Source: an uncultured Prevotella sp. (GTDB lineage: Bacteria; Bacteroidota; Bacteroidia; Bacteroidales; Bacteroidaceae). From it: DNA of 64,000 nucleotides. The position numbers and the translations under genes are program-made. How positions within the stretch are numbered: the stretch's first letter is position 1; each line of letters opens with the position of its first letter. Below, in pieces: positions 17,594 to 26,312 of the stretch. The DNA lies in contig CAJKDU010000007.1 in NCBI GenBank assembly GCA_905198745.1, forward strand, positions 1-64,000, given 5' to 3'. The notes below the pieces were generated by a model, which worked only from the letters and a program-made list of their open reading frames with translations, was not told the origin of the DNA and did no database searches.

Positions 17594-17601
17594 TATTTTT
17601 G
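17594..17601 (+). promoter_or_regulatory. -7 box for the LUD gene
   Basis: TATTTTTG lies 28 bases before the start of the LUD-domain gene. Confidence 0.55.
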
Positions 17602-17629
17602 TGAACAAATAACCTGCAAAAGCAAAATA

Positions 17630-18268
17630 ATGACAACACCAAGAGAGAAAAGAAACGAAAAACTGGCGCACAAGTTGATTGCCAATCTTGAACGCCGACA
17701 CTTTGAGGCATACTACTGCAACACTTCGGCAGAGGCGGTGGAACTGGTCACTAGCCTTGTACCCGAAGGCAGCACCGTGACATGGGGCGGTTCGGCAAGC
17801 ATCCGCGACACGGGCATCACGGACGCACTGAAACGCGGGCCCTACACAGTCTACGACCGCGACGGCATTACCGACGTGCACGAGAAAGAGGCTGTCTATC
17901 GCAAGGCTTTCGGCTGCGACTACTATCTGAGCAGTGTCAACGCCATGAGCGAGGACGGCGTGATGGTCAACATCGACGGCAACGGCAACCGGGTGGCTGC
18001 CATCACCTGGGGCCCCCGTCGGGTCATCCTCGTGGTGGGGCTGAACAAGGTGTGCCAGGACGTGCCTTCGGCATTGGCACGTGCCCGTTCCACGGCAGCT
18101 CCCGTCAATGCGGCACGCTTTGACATCAATACTCCCTGTCAGGCAGACGGCATCTGCCACAACTGCCATTCGCCCGAAAGCATCTGCAACTACATCCATT
18201 TCCTCCGCAATTCGCATCCCGCCAAGCGTCACATCGTCATACTTGTGGGCGAAGATTTGGGCTATTGA
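17630..18268 (+). CDS. LUD domain protein (LutC/YkgG-like)
   Basis: LUD-domain proteins of the LutC/YkgG type take part in lactate oxidation complexes, and many stand-alone members have unknown roles. This 212-aa protein shows the conserved glycine-rich stretch VTWGGSASIRDTG near residue 49. SVNAMSEDGVMVNIDGNGNR lies near 103, and GPRRVILVVGLNKV near 126. The C-terminal part contains four closely spaced cysteines (PCQADGICHNCHSPESICN, about residues 169-187), a pattern that could hold a metal or iron-sulfur cluster. No lutA or lutB partner lies next to it; the neighbours are a divergent lipoprotein gene and topB. It is therefore a solitary member and its substrate is not evident. Confidence 0.85.
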   Translation: MTTPREKRNEKLAHKLIANLERRHFEAYYCNTSAEAVELVTSLVPEGSTVTWGGSASIRDTGITDALKRGPYTVYDRDGITDVHEKEAVYRKAFGCDYYLSSVNAMSEDGVMVNIDGNGNRVAAITWGPRRVILVVGLNKVCQDVPSALARARSTAAPVNAARFDINTPCQADGICHNCHSPESICNYIHFLRNSHPAKRHIVILVGEDLGY

Positions 18269-18292
18269 TGGGGCTAAATGAGGAAAAATGAC

Positions 18293-18300
18293 TAACTTTG
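18293..18300 (+). promoter_or_regulatory. -7 box for topB
   Basis: TAACTTTG lies 31 bases before the topB start. Confidence 0.65.
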
Positions 18301-18331
18301 CAAACTGATAAAAACAAAGAAACAAGAATCA

Positions 18332-20380
18332 ATGATAGTTTGTATTGCCGAGAAACCGAGCGTGGCAAAGGACATAGCACGCATTATCGGAGCCAACAGT
18401 TCACACAACGGGTATATGGAGGGCAACGGGTATCAGGTGACCTGGACTTTCGGCCACCTCTGTACCCTGAAGGAACCTGACGACTACACCCCTATGTGGA
18501 AGCGCTGGAGTCTGGCTGCACTGCCCATGATCCCACCACGTTTCGGCATCAAACTCATTGAGGACGAAGGCATCAAGAAGCAATTCTCCGTCATCGAGAA
18601 GCTCATGCAGCATGCCGACAGCATCATCAACTGCGGTGACGCCGGACAAGAGGGAGAACTCATACAGCGCTGGGTGATGCAGAAGGCGCAAGCCAAGTGC
18701 CCGGTGAAGCGGCTCTGGATATCCTCCATGACGGACGAAGCCATCAAGGAGGGCTTTCAGAACCTGAAAGACCAGGCCGAATACCAGCCTCTCTATTTGG
18801 CTGGCATGAGCCGTGCCATTGGCGACTGGATACTGGGCATGAATGCCACCCGACTCTATACGTTGAAGTACGGACAGAACAAACAGGTGCTCAGCATAGG
18901 GCGTGTGCAGACACCCACGCTCGCCCTCATTGTGAACAGACAGAAGGAAATAGACAATTTCAAGCCGGAACCCTATTGGGTTCTGTCCACTATATACCGC
19001 GATACGCTTTTCACCGCCACCAAGGGCAAGTTCACGTCCAAGGAGGAAGGCGAGCAGTCGTTTGCAGCCATAGAGGGGAAGCCCTTTACGGTGACCAGCG
19101 TGACGAAGAAAAAAGGCACCGAGGCACCGCCTCATCTGTTCGACTTGACGTCGCTCCAAGTGGAGTGCAACAAGAAGTTCAGCTACTCTGCCGAGATGAC
19201 ACTCAACCTGATACAGGGACTTTACGAGAAGAAACTGACCACTTATCCCCGTGTAGACACCCAGTTTCTCAGCGACGACATCTATCCCAAGTGTCCCAAT
19301 ACGCTCCGCGGACTCCGTGGGTATGAAGCACTTACCCAGCCTCTGCTGGCTAAGCCCCTGCCCAAGAGCAAGAAGGTGTTCGACACTTCAAAGGTGACCG
19401 ACCACCATGCCATCATCCCCACAGGTGTGCCCGCCATGAATCTGTCCGACATGGAACGCAATGTCTACGACTTGATTGCCAAGCGCTTTATTGCCGTGTT
19501 CTACCCCGACTGCAAGTTTTCCACTACCACCGTGTTGGGCAAAGTGGAAGACGTGGAGTTCAAGGTGACGGGCAAGGAGATACTCAGTCCGGGCTGGCGC
19601 GTGGTCTACGGCAAGGAAGACACCGTACAGGCCGACGACGACAAGAAGACGGACGACGAGCGCACCCTGCCCACTTTCACCCAGGGCGAAACGGGAAGCC
19701 ACCAGCCTACACTCACCGAGAAATACACCACACCTCCCAAATATTATACCGAAGCCACATTGCTCCGTGCCATGGAGACAGCGGGCAAATTCGTTGACAA
19801 CGACGAACTCCGTGCCGCACTCAAGGAGAACGGCATCGGGCGTCCGTCGTCGCGTGCCGGCATCATAGAGACGCTGTTCAAGCGCCACTACATCCGCCGC
19901 GAACGCAAGAACCTGCTCGCCACCCCTACAGGCATTGAACTCATAGACACCATTCACGAGGAGCTGCTCAAGAGTTGCGAACTGACGGGTATCTGGGAGA
20001 AGAAACTGCGCGACATAGAGCACAGGAAATATGAAGCGGGTGAGTTCATCAATGGCCTGAAAGAACAAATCAACGAGATCGTGAACGACGTGTTGCGCGA
20101 CAATTCCAACCGACACGTGGCCATCACCACCGACGAAGACCTGAAGAAGAAGACACCGCGCAAGCGGAACACTGCGCCCAAGGCGACCACCGTCAAGAAG
20201 GCTGCTGCCCAACCGAAGGCCACGCCCAAGCCTGTTTCTGCCACACTGTCAGCCCAGGAAGACCTGGCGGGCAAACCCTGTCCCGTGTGCGGCAAGGGCG
20301 TTATCATCAAGGGCAAGACCGCCTATGGCTGTTCGCGATGGAAGGAAGGATGCAACTTCCGCAAACCGTTCGGGGCATAG
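18332..20380 (+). CDS. topB: DNA topoisomerase III (type IA)
   Basis: Type IA topoisomerases relax and decatenate DNA by cutting one strand through a tyrosine. The TOPRIM domain starts at the N-terminus (MIVCIAEKPSVAKDIARIIG), with its second motif NCGDAGQEGELIQRW near residue 106. The catalytic tyrosine is in LTTYPRVDTQFLSDD near residue 303. A Lys/Ala-rich linker (about 600-640) precedes a single C-terminal zinc ribbon (CPVCGKGVIIKG, then YGCSRWKEGCNFRKPF). The length is 682 aa. The TOPRIM acidic motif is DAGQE rather than the usual DxDxE. I recall that variant from Bacteroides topB-like proteins, including mobile-element ones. Here the neighbours are ordinary chromosomal genes. Confidence 0.94.
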   Translation: MIVCIAEKPSVAKDIARIIGANSSHNGYMEGNGYQVTWTFGHLCTLKEPDDYTPMWKRWSLAALPMIPPRFGIKLIEDEGIKKQFSVIEKLMQHADSIINCGDAGQEGELIQRWVMQKAQAKCPVKRLWISSMTDEAIKEGFQNLKDQAEYQPLYLAGMSRAIGDWILGMNATRLYTLKYGQNKQVLSIGRVQTPTLALIVNRQKEIDNFKPEPYWVLSTIYRDTLFTATKGKFTSKEEGEQSFAAIEGKPFTVTSVTKKKGTEAPPHLFDLTSLQVECNKKFSYSAEMTLNLIQGLYEKKLTTYPRVDTQFLSDDIYPKCPNTLRGLRGYEALTQPLLAKPLPKSKKVFDTSKVTDHHAIIPTGVPAMNLSDMERNVYDLIAKRFIAVFYPDCKFSTTTVLGKVEDVEFKVTGKEILSPGWRVVYGKEDTVQADDDKKTDDERTLPTFTQGETGSHQPTLTEKYTTPPKYYTEATLLRAMETAGKFVDNDELRAALKENGIGRPSSRAGIIETLFKRHYIRRERKNLLATPTGIELIDTIHEELLKSCELTGIWEKKLRDIEHRKYEAGEFINGLKEQINEIVNDVLRDNSNRHVAITTDEDLKKKTPRKRNTAPKATTVKKAAAQPKATPKPVSATLSAQEDLAGKPCPVCGKGVIIKGKTAYGCSRWKEGCNFRKPFGA

Positions 20381-20464
20381 CGTGCACCATGCCGCCGCTT
20401 GCGGATGGCGTTGGGAGCCTTCGCCCGATACACTTTCCCCTCATTTCTGTAAAAACAAAGACAC

Positions 20465-22525
20465 ATGTCCAGGACATCCATTCTACTTTTGCTGGCAGGC
20501 ATCGTGCTGCTCACGGCTTGCGGGGCAGACAAGAACCTCAAGAAGGGCGAGAAGTTTCTCGCCTTGGGAGAGTATTATGACGCTGCCGGAGAGTTCAAGC
20601 AAGCCTATGCCAAGACACCTGCCAAGGAACGCGACAAGCGCGGACAGATTGCCTCACGGATGGCCTATGCCTACGCACGCATCAACTCGTCGCAACGTTC
20701 CATAGCCGCTTTCCGCAACCAGATACGCTACAAGCAAGACAGCATCGGCACTCATCTCGCCTTTGCCCGCCAGTTGCTTCGCAATGGCGACTACAAGGAA
20801 GCCGCCAAGGAGTTCCAGCTGGTGCTCGACTCCATGCCCGACAATGTGCTGGCACGCAACGGACTCCAGTCGGCACGGATGGCCCCTCAATGGAAAAAGG
20901 AGGGGTCGCGCTATACGGTGAAACGTATGGACGTGTTCAATTCACGCCGGGCAGACTATTCGCCTGTGCTCTTCGGCGACCAGTATGACCAGCTTTATTT
21001 CACTTCCACCCGCAACGAGTCGTCGGGCGACGAACTGAGCGGCATCACGGGCGCTAAGGCTGGCGATATCTTCGTGTCGCAGAAAGACGACAAGGGGAAA
21101 TGGAGCAAGCCCGAAGCGGTGGCCGGTGGACTGAACACGGACTACGACGAGGGAGCCTGTTGTTTCTCGCCCGACCAGCGTGAGATGTATCTCACCCAGT
21201 GTGTCACCGACCCTTCCTATCCACGCTATGCCTCGATTGTCACTTCCAGCCGGAGTGATGCTGCCTGGGGCAAGACGCAAAAGGTGGAGCTTTCCCGCGA
21301 CACGCTTTCCAGCTATGCGCATCCTGCCATTTCGCCCGACGGGCAGTGGCTCTACTTCGTGTCCGACATGCCTGGAGGCAAGGGCGGACTCGACATCTGG
21401 CGCGTGCGCCTGACAAGTGCCGGTCTCGGCGGCGTGGAGAACGTGGGCGAACCCATCAACACACCGGGCAACGAGGAGTTCCCGACTTTCCGTCCCAATG
21501 GCGACCTCTATTTCTCGTCCGACGGGCATCCCGGCATGGGCGGGCTCGACATCTACATAGCCAAGGTGGGCAAAGACCGGAAGTGGCATCTCGAACATCC
21601 GGGCTATCCGCTCAACTCACAGGGCGACGACTTCGGCATGACTTTCGAGGGCGCTCTCAACCGGGGATTCTTCTCTTCCAACCGGGGCGACGGCAGAGGT
21701 TGGGACCATATCTACAGTTTTGACAATCCCGAAATCGTACAGACCGTGAAGGGATGGGTGTATGAGCAGGAGGGCTACGAACTTCCTGCCGCACAGGTAT
21801 ACATGGTAGGCAACGACGGCACCAACCTGAAACTCAGCGTGAAGGGCGACGGTTCGTTCACACAGGTCATACAGCCCAATGTGGACTACATCATGCTGGC
21901 CACCTGCAAAGGTTATCTCAACCATAAGGAGGAACTCAAGGTGCCTGTGGTTACCGAGTCGAAAGAATACACTCTCCAGTTCCCGCTCGCATCCATCTCG
22001 GTGCCGGTGATGATTGACAATATCTTCTACGACTTCGACAAGGCTACGCTAAGGCCCGACTCGGAGAAGGCTCTCGATGAACTGGTGAAACTGCTCAACG
22101 AGAACCCCAATGTGACTATCGAACTGAGTGCCCACTGCGACTATAGAGGCAATGCAGACTACAACAAGGCTCTCTCACAGCGCCGGGCAGAAGCCGTGGT
22201 GGACTATCTCACACGAAAGGGCATCGCCAAAGACCGGCTCACGCCCATGGGCTATGGCAAGGAGAAGCCCAAGAAGATAAGGAAAAAGCTGACCGAGACC
22301 TACACCTGGCTTAAAGAAGGTGATGAGTTGACCGAAGAGTTTATCAAGAAGCAAACCAAAGAACATCAGGAAATATGCAACCAGCTGAACCGCCGTACCG
22401 AGTTCATCGTGCTCCGCACCACCTATGGCATGTTTGATGCCGACGGCAAGCTGAAGCGGCAGCCGGCTCCGAAGAAGAAGAACGACAGCAAGGGAGCCGA
22501 CGACTTTGAAGTTTCCTTTGAATAA
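20465..22525 (+). CDS. porE: OmpA-family lipoprotein with TPR and WD40-like repeats (PorE-like)
   Basis: This 686-aa lipoprotein has a type II signal peptide (ILLLLAGIVLLTACG, lipid Cys near residue 19). TPR-like helices follow (about 25-135, with GEKFLALGEYYDAAGEFKQA). A PD40/WD40-like propeller covers about 155-410, with repeats such as YLTQCV, LYFVSDMPGGKGGLDIWRV and LYFSSDGHPGMGGLDIYIA. A carboxypeptidase-regulatory-like beta domain lies at about 420-500. A C-terminal OmpA peptidoglycan-binding domain starts at about 515 (NIFYDFDKATLRPDSEKALD and ELSAHCDYRGNADYNKALSQ). This order matches PorE (PG1058) of Porphyromonas, a periplasmic type IX secretion component that binds peptidoglycan. 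Assignment as PorE rests on architecture; other OmpA/PD40 paralogues exist in the phylum. It precedes an RNA methyltransferase gene by 8 bases. Confidence 0.82.
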   Translation: MSRTSILLLLAGIVLLTACGADKNLKKGEKFLALGEYYDAAGEFKQAYAKTPAKERDKRGQIASRMAYAYARINSSQRSIAAFRNQIRYKQDSIGTHLAFARQLLRNGDYKEAAKEFQLVLDSMPDNVLARNGLQSARMAPQWKKEGSRYTVKRMDVFNSRRADYSPVLFGDQYDQLYFTSTRNESSGDELSGITGAKAGDIFVSQKDDKGKWSKPEAVAGGLNTDYDEGACCFSPDQREMYLTQCVTDPSYPRYASIVTSSRSDAAWGKTQKVELSRDTLSSYAHPAISPDGQWLYFVSDMPGGKGGLDIWRVRLTSAGLGGVENVGEPINTPGNEEFPTFRPNGDLYFSSDGHPGMGGLDIYIAKVGKDRKWHLEHPGYPLNSQGDDFGMTFEGALNRGFFSSNRGDGRGWDHIYSFDNPEIVQTVKGWVYEQEGYELPAAQVYMVGNDGTNLKLSVKGDGSFTQVIQPNVDYIMLATCKGYLNHKEELKVPVVTESKEYTLQFPLASISVPVMIDNIFYDFDKATLRPDSEKALDELVKLLNENPNVTIELSAHCDYRGNADYNKALSQRRAEAVVDYLTRKGIAKDRLTPMGYGKEKPKKIRKKLTETYTWLKEGDELTEEFIKKQTKEHQEICNQLNRRTEFIVLRTTYGMFDADGKLKRQPAPKKKNDSKGADDFEVSFE

Positions 22526-22533
22526 TACCTATT

Positions 22534-23970
22534 ATGAACATTCCTTTAAGTCCCGTATTCATTGAACATACGCGCTCATTGATGGGCGAGGAGCGCTTCG
22601 GCCGATTCCTCAAGGCCTTCGACGAGGAACCGCCTGTGAGCATCCGTGTGAACCCGTTCAAGCATGCCGTGGCAACAGAGGGCGACCCTGTGCCGTGGTG
22701 TCCCGGTGGTTGCTATCTGTCCTCCCGTCCGTCCTTTACCTTCGACCCGCTGTTTCATGCCGGTGCCTACTATGTGCAGGAGGCGGGCAGCATGTTCATC
22801 GACCGGGTGCTCCGGCAATATGTGCACCGTCCGGTGACCATGCTCGACCTTTGTGCTGCACCCGGAGGCAAGTCTACGGCGGCACGTACGGCTCTGCCCA
22901 AGGGCAGCTTGCTCTTCAGCAACGAGCCTATGCGCCAGCGTGCCAACGTGCTGGCGGAGAACATGCAGAAGTGGGGACACCCCGATGTGGTGGTGACCAA
23001 CAACTATCCGAAGGACTACCGGCAGTCGGGCCTGCGCTTCGACGTTATTCTTGCCGACGTGCCCTGTTCGGGAGAGGGCATGTTCCGCAAGGACGAGGGA
23101 GCTGTGGGCGAATGGAGCACACAGAACGTGGAGCATTGCCGCAGGCTGCAACGCGAAATCGTGGAAGACATCTGGCCTTGTCTTAATCCCGGCGGCTTGC
23201 TCATCTATTCCACGTGCACCTTCAACAGCCAGGAGGACGAGGAGAACGTGAGTTGGATACAAAGTCAGACGGGAGCTGAAATGCTTGCTGTCGACACGTG
23301 TCCCGAATGGCACATCACAGCCTCGCTTTTGAAAGGAGAGGAGCAGATGCCCGTCTATCGCTTCATCCCCGGCATCACCCGCACCGAGGGACTCTTTGTC
23401 TGTGTGCTGCGCAAGTCCGACAACGGCATGGCGGAGGAAACGATGACCGTCAAGGGCAGGAAAAAGAAGGCAAAGGCAGACAAGGGCGGACGGAAACAAC
23501 AGAAGTTGCCGCCACTTCCCGCGTGGCTTTCCGGTCAGGAGCACTACAGGATTCTCATGAACGAATCCTCGGTCATGGCTATCCCCGAGGCTTGGGCTGA
23601 CATCTATGCCGCTGCTTCCGGATTGAAGATTCTCCATGCAGGCATTACCCTGGGCACTGTCAAGGGCAAGAACTTGGTGCCCTCGCAGTCGCTCGCTCTT
23701 TCCACCGAACTCCTCAGAGGCTCTTTCCCCACAGTGGAAGTGGACTACAAGACAGCCATCGCCTACCTGCGCACCGAAGCCGTGACATTGCCCGAGGGCA
23801 CTCCCACAGGCTACGTGTTGCTCACCTATGGCGGCGGATTCCCCATAGGGTTCGTGAAGAACATTGGCAACCGCGCCAACAATCTCTATCCCGCCGAGTG
23901 GAAAATCAAGAGTTCGCACGTGCCCGACACGGCACCGCAGACCGGCATTATCATTGACGACAACATATAA
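22534..23970 (+). CDS. NOL1/NOP2/Sun-type RNA (cytosine-C5)-methyltransferase
   Basis: This 478-aa SAM-dependent enzyme should methylate a cytosine in rRNA. Its layout is close to RsmF/YebU-type proteins. The SAM site LDLCAAPGGKSTAART is near residue 107. The catalytic-release cysteine lies in ADVPCSGEGMFRKDEGA (about 170-186), and the nucleophile cysteine in IYSTCTFNSQEDEENV (about 226). A C-terminal RsmF-like RNA-binding part (about 320-470) ends in GGGFPIGFVKNIGNRANNLY. A basic KGRKKKAKADKGGRKQQK tract separates the domains. It is co-directional and closely spaced between porE and thyA, whose start follows 4 bases after its stop. The exact target cytosine is inferred, not visible. Confidence 0.88.
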   Translation: MNIPLSPVFIEHTRSLMGEERFGRFLKAFDEEPPVSIRVNPFKHAVATEGDPVPWCPGGCYLSSRPSFTFDPLFHAGAYYVQEAGSMFIDRVLRQYVHRPVTMLDLCAAPGGKSTAARTALPKGSLLFSNEPMRQRANVLAENMQKWGHPDVVVTNNYPKDYRQSGLRFDVILADVPCSGEGMFRKDEGAVGEWSTQNVEHCRRLQREIVEDIWPCLNPGGLLIYSTCTFNSQEDEENVSWIQSQTGAEMLAVDTCPEWHITASLLKGEEQMPVYRFIPGITRTEGLFVCVLRKSDNGMAEETMTVKGRKKKAKADKGGRKQQKLPPLPAWLSGQEHYRILMNESSVMAIPEAWADIYAAASGLKILHAGITLGTVKGKNLVPSQSLALSTELLRGSFPTVEVDYKTAIAYLRTEAVTLPEGTPTGYVLLTYGGGFPIGFVKNIGNRANNLYPAEWKIKSSHVPDTAPQTGIIIDDNI

Positions 23971-23974
23971 CGAC

Positions 23975-24769
23975 ATGAAACAATATTTAGACCTTCTAAA
24001 CCGCATCCTTACTGAAGGACACCGTAAGACCGACCGTACCGGAACCGGCACGATGAGCGTCTTCGGAAACCAGATGCGCTTCGACCTGGCCGACGGATTT
24101 CCGTTGCTCACCACCAAGAAGCTTCATCTGAAGTCTATCATCTATGAGTTGCTGTGGTTCCTTCGCGGCGACACCAACATCAAGTATCTCAAGGACCATG
24201 GCGTCAGCATTTGGGACGAGTGGGCTGACGAGAATGGTGAACTCGGTCCCGTCTATGGCCATCAGTGGCGCTCCTGGCCCGACTACAACGGCGGAAGCAT
24301 AGACCAGATAGCCAACGTGATTGACCAAATCAAGCACCATCCCGACTCGCGCCGCATGCTGGTGTGTGCCTGGAATGTGGCCGAAATAGACAAGATGCAG
24401 TTGCCGCCATGCCACTGTCTGTTCCAGTTCTATGTGGCCGATGGCAAGTTAAGCCTGCAGCTCTACCAGCGCAGTGCCGACACATTCCTGGGTGTGCCCT
24501 TCAACATCGCCTCCTATGCCCTGCTTTTGCAGATGATGGCGCAGGTGACGGGCCTTGAGGCAGGAGAGTTTATCCACACCACGGGCGACACGCATCTTTA
24601 TCTGAACCATCTCGACCAGGCGCGTCTGCAACTCACGCGCGAGCCTCGTCCGTTGCCCAAGATGAAGCTTAATCCCGATGTGAAGAGCCTTTTCGATTTC
24701 CAGTATGAAGACTTCCAGCTGGAGGACTACAATCCTTGGCCGCACATCAAGGCTGCCGTATCGGTTTAA
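23975..24769 (+). CDS. thyA: Thymidylate synthase
   Basis: ThyA converts dUMP and methylene-tetrahydrofolate into dTMP and dihydrofolate. The catalytic cysteine is in QLPPCHCLFQFYV near residue 146. The dUMP-binding stretch follows as YQRSADTFLGVPFNIASYAL. DRTGTGTMSVFGNQMRFDL near residue 20 is the conserved N-terminal motif. The start at 23975 (MKQYLDLLNRIL) gives 264 aa, the length of the E. coli enzyme; longer in-frame starts would overlap the upstream gene. FolA follows 24 bases later and regenerates tetrahydrofolate from its product, so the pair forms a functional unit. Confidence 0.97.
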   Translation: MKQYLDLLNRILTEGHRKTDRTGTGTMSVFGNQMRFDLADGFPLLTTKKLHLKSIIYELLWFLRGDTNIKYLKDHGVSIWDEWADENGELGPVYGHQWRSWPDYNGGSIDQIANVIDQIKHHPDSRRMLVCAWNVAEIDKMQLPPCHCLFQFYVADGKLSLQLYQRSADTFLGVPFNIASYALLLQMMAQVTGLEAGEFIHTTGDTHLYLNHLDQARLQLTREPRPLPKMKLNPDVKSLFDFQYEDFQLEDYNPWPHIKAAVSV

Positions 24770-24793
24770 AACAACATGTAAGAAGGTGAAACA

Positions 24794-25276
24794 ATGAGAA
24801 TCAACATCATAGCAGCCGTGGCAAAGAATCGTGCCATAGGCTTTGAAAACAAACTAATCTATTGGCTGCCCAACGACTTGAAGCGTTTCAAGGCACTCAC
24901 CACGGGGCATACCATCATCATGGGGCGTCGCACTTTTGAGTCTCTTCCCAAGGGGGCTTTGCCCAACCGTCGCAATGTGGTGCTGAGCCGCACGGTGCAC
25001 GAACATCCGGGATGCGACACCTATGCTTCTCTTGAGGAGGCACTGGAACATTGCTCTCCCGAAGAGGACATCTATATCATTGGCGGTTCGAGCGTCTATG
25101 AGCAGGCATTGCCCGTGGCCAACCGCCTCTGTCTGACCGAAATAGACGACACTCCGGCTGCTGCCGATGCCTTTTTCCCAAGCTATGACGGCTGGACAGA
25201 AACTTGGCGCGAGGACCACGAAACGGACGAGAAACACCGTTTCCGCTATGCTTTCGTAGACTACGAGCGGAAGTAA
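24794..25276 (+). CDS. folA: Dihydrofolate reductase
   Basis: FolA reduces dihydrofolate to tetrahydrofolate with NADPH. The 160-aa product shows the family motifs: INIIAAVAKNRAIGFENKLI, then YWLPNDLKRFKALTTGHTII (Asp of the folate site within LPNDLKRF), MGRRTFESLPKGALPNRRN, and DIYIIGGSSVYEQALP (NADPH site). It directly follows thyA. A 401-base spacer with repeat units separates it from the convergent Lrp gene. Confidence 0.96.
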   Translation: MRINIIAAVAKNRAIGFENKLIYWLPNDLKRFKALTTGHTIIMGRRTFESLPKGALPNRRNVVLSRTVHEHPGCDTYASLEEALEHCSPEEDIYIIGGSSVYEQALPVANRLCLTEIDDTPAAADAFFPSYDGWTETWREDHETDEKHRFRYAFVDYERK

Positions 25277-25334
25277 AAGAAGAAGCTTGCAGACAGCAGT
25301 TCTGTGCCTGTCAACCGTTGGCTCTGTTACTCCC

Positions 25335-25453
25335 ATGTAGAAGTCGGCGACTTTCATCCCGTAAGTCGGCGACTTCTACATCGTTAGTGGCAGAGTAACG
25401 GAGTGCTAACGGCATACTGACAAATCGTAAGTCGGCAACTTGCGATACAGAAA
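25335..25453. repeat. AAGTCGGCGACTT hairpin and GTTAGTGGCAG unit cluster
   Basis: ATGTAGAAGTCGGCGACTT (25335-25353) and AAGTCGGCGACTTCTACAT (25363-25381) form a long hairpin. Immediately after it, GTTAGT-GGCAG-AGTAAC (25383-25399) matches the mini-hairpin unit of the other loci, and CGTAAGTCGGCAACTTGCG follows at 25426. The palindromic core and GATAGATG modules are missing. Confidence 0.65.
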
Positions 25454-25604
25454 TCTGTGATAGGCGGAAATTATGCCCTTCTCCAAGGGATTGTCGCCGA
25501 AGTTTTCACTATCGCCATGACGACCGATGGTCTGTTTTCTTGACGAGAGAAGGAAATCTACATTGGGCAGTCTGCATCTTTGGGAGCACTCATTCCCCTG
25601 AAAC

Positions 25605-25651
25605 GTGAAGACCGGTTGCTTGCCCCTCTTGGGCTTGCAACCGGTCTTCAC
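25605..25651. terminator. Convergent terminator between folA and lrp-like gene
   Basis: GTGAAGACCGGTTGC (25605-25619) and GCAACCGGTCTTCAC (25637-25651) form a perfect 15-bp stem with a 17-base loop. A T-containing tract follows on the plus strand, so it suits termination of folA and possibly of the Lrp gene. Confidence 0.7.
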
Positions 25652-25677
25652 ATTTATCTCTCTTATCTCTTTTCCTG

Positions 25678-26178
25678 TTATTCGTCAGCCTCTTCTTCAA
25701 AGGCATTCTCCGTCTGGTCGCTCAGTATAGGGAGCGGACGGTTGATGGCAGCATTGAAGGAGATGATGGTCTCGCTGCGCGAAAGGCCGAGTGGCTGGAG
25801 CTTGTCGTGGATGATGTTCATCAGATGATGGTTGTTCATGGCATAAATCTTGATGAACATGTCGAAGCCACCTGTCGTGTAGTGACATTCCACTACCTCG
25901 GGTATCCGCTTCAATCCCTCTACTACCTGGTCAAACTTCTCAGGGTCCTTCAGGTAAAGACCGATATAGGCGCAGGTTTCATAGCCTATCTTCTCTGGAT
26001 CTATGATGAATTGGGAACCTTTCAGGATACCCATATTGGTAAGTTTCTGAATACGCTGGTGAATGGCTGCACCGCTTACATTGCAAGCGCGGGCAACCTC
26101 AAGAAATGGTATTCGGGCATCCTCGGCAATGAGGCGAAGGATTTTCTTGTCCAAATAATCTAAACGATGATGTGCCAT
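25678..26178 (-). CDS. Lrp/AsnC family transcriptional regulator
   Basis: This 166-aa protein is a leucine-responsive-type regulator. The N-terminal helix-turn-helix is clear: LDYLDKKILRLIAEDARIPF, then EVARACNVSGAAIHQRIQKL. It is followed by the RAM ligand-binding domain (about 70-150), with ETCAYIGLYLKDPEKFDQVV and VECHYTTGGFDMFIKIYAMN. The start at 26178 gives the standard MAHHRLDYLDKKILRL opening; the in-frame extension upstream overlaps the promoter. An acidic tail (ENAFEEEADE) ends the protein. A TATCTTTG box lies 19 bases ahead of the start. Targets cannot be told from the neighbours. Confidence 0.93.
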   Translation of the reverse strand: MAHHRLDYLDKKILRLIAEDARIPFLEVARACNVSGAAIHQRIQKLTNMGILKGSQFIIDPEKIGYETCAYIGLYLKDPEKFDQVVEGLKRIPEVVECHYTTGGFDMFIKIYAMNNHHLMNIIHDKLQPLGLSRSETIISFNAAINRPLPILSDQTENAFEEEADE

Positions 26179-26197
26179 AATTGTTTTTAATTTGCTG

Positions 26198-26205
26198 CAA
26201 AGATA
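26198..26205 (-). promoter_or_regulatory. -7 box for the Lrp-like gene
   Basis: CAAAGATA reads TATCTTTG on the minus strand, 19 bases from the start codon. Confidence 0.65.
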
Positions 26206-26312
26206 CAACAAAGTATTTAAAACGGCAACAGTTTTCCTATAAAATGTTATGTTTTTCTTTTTGAAAGCACAAAAACATAAGCATTTGTTAAGCACAAGTA
26301 GCGTGTCTTACT

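Larger units (their letters stand above)
25277..25677. other. Intergenic stretch with hairpin repeats
   Basis: No gene is seen between folA and the convergent Lrp gene. It contains the hairpin repeat cluster at 25335-25453 and a strong 15-bp stem at 25605-25651. The bases between (25460-25600) show nothing clear. Confidence 0.6.
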
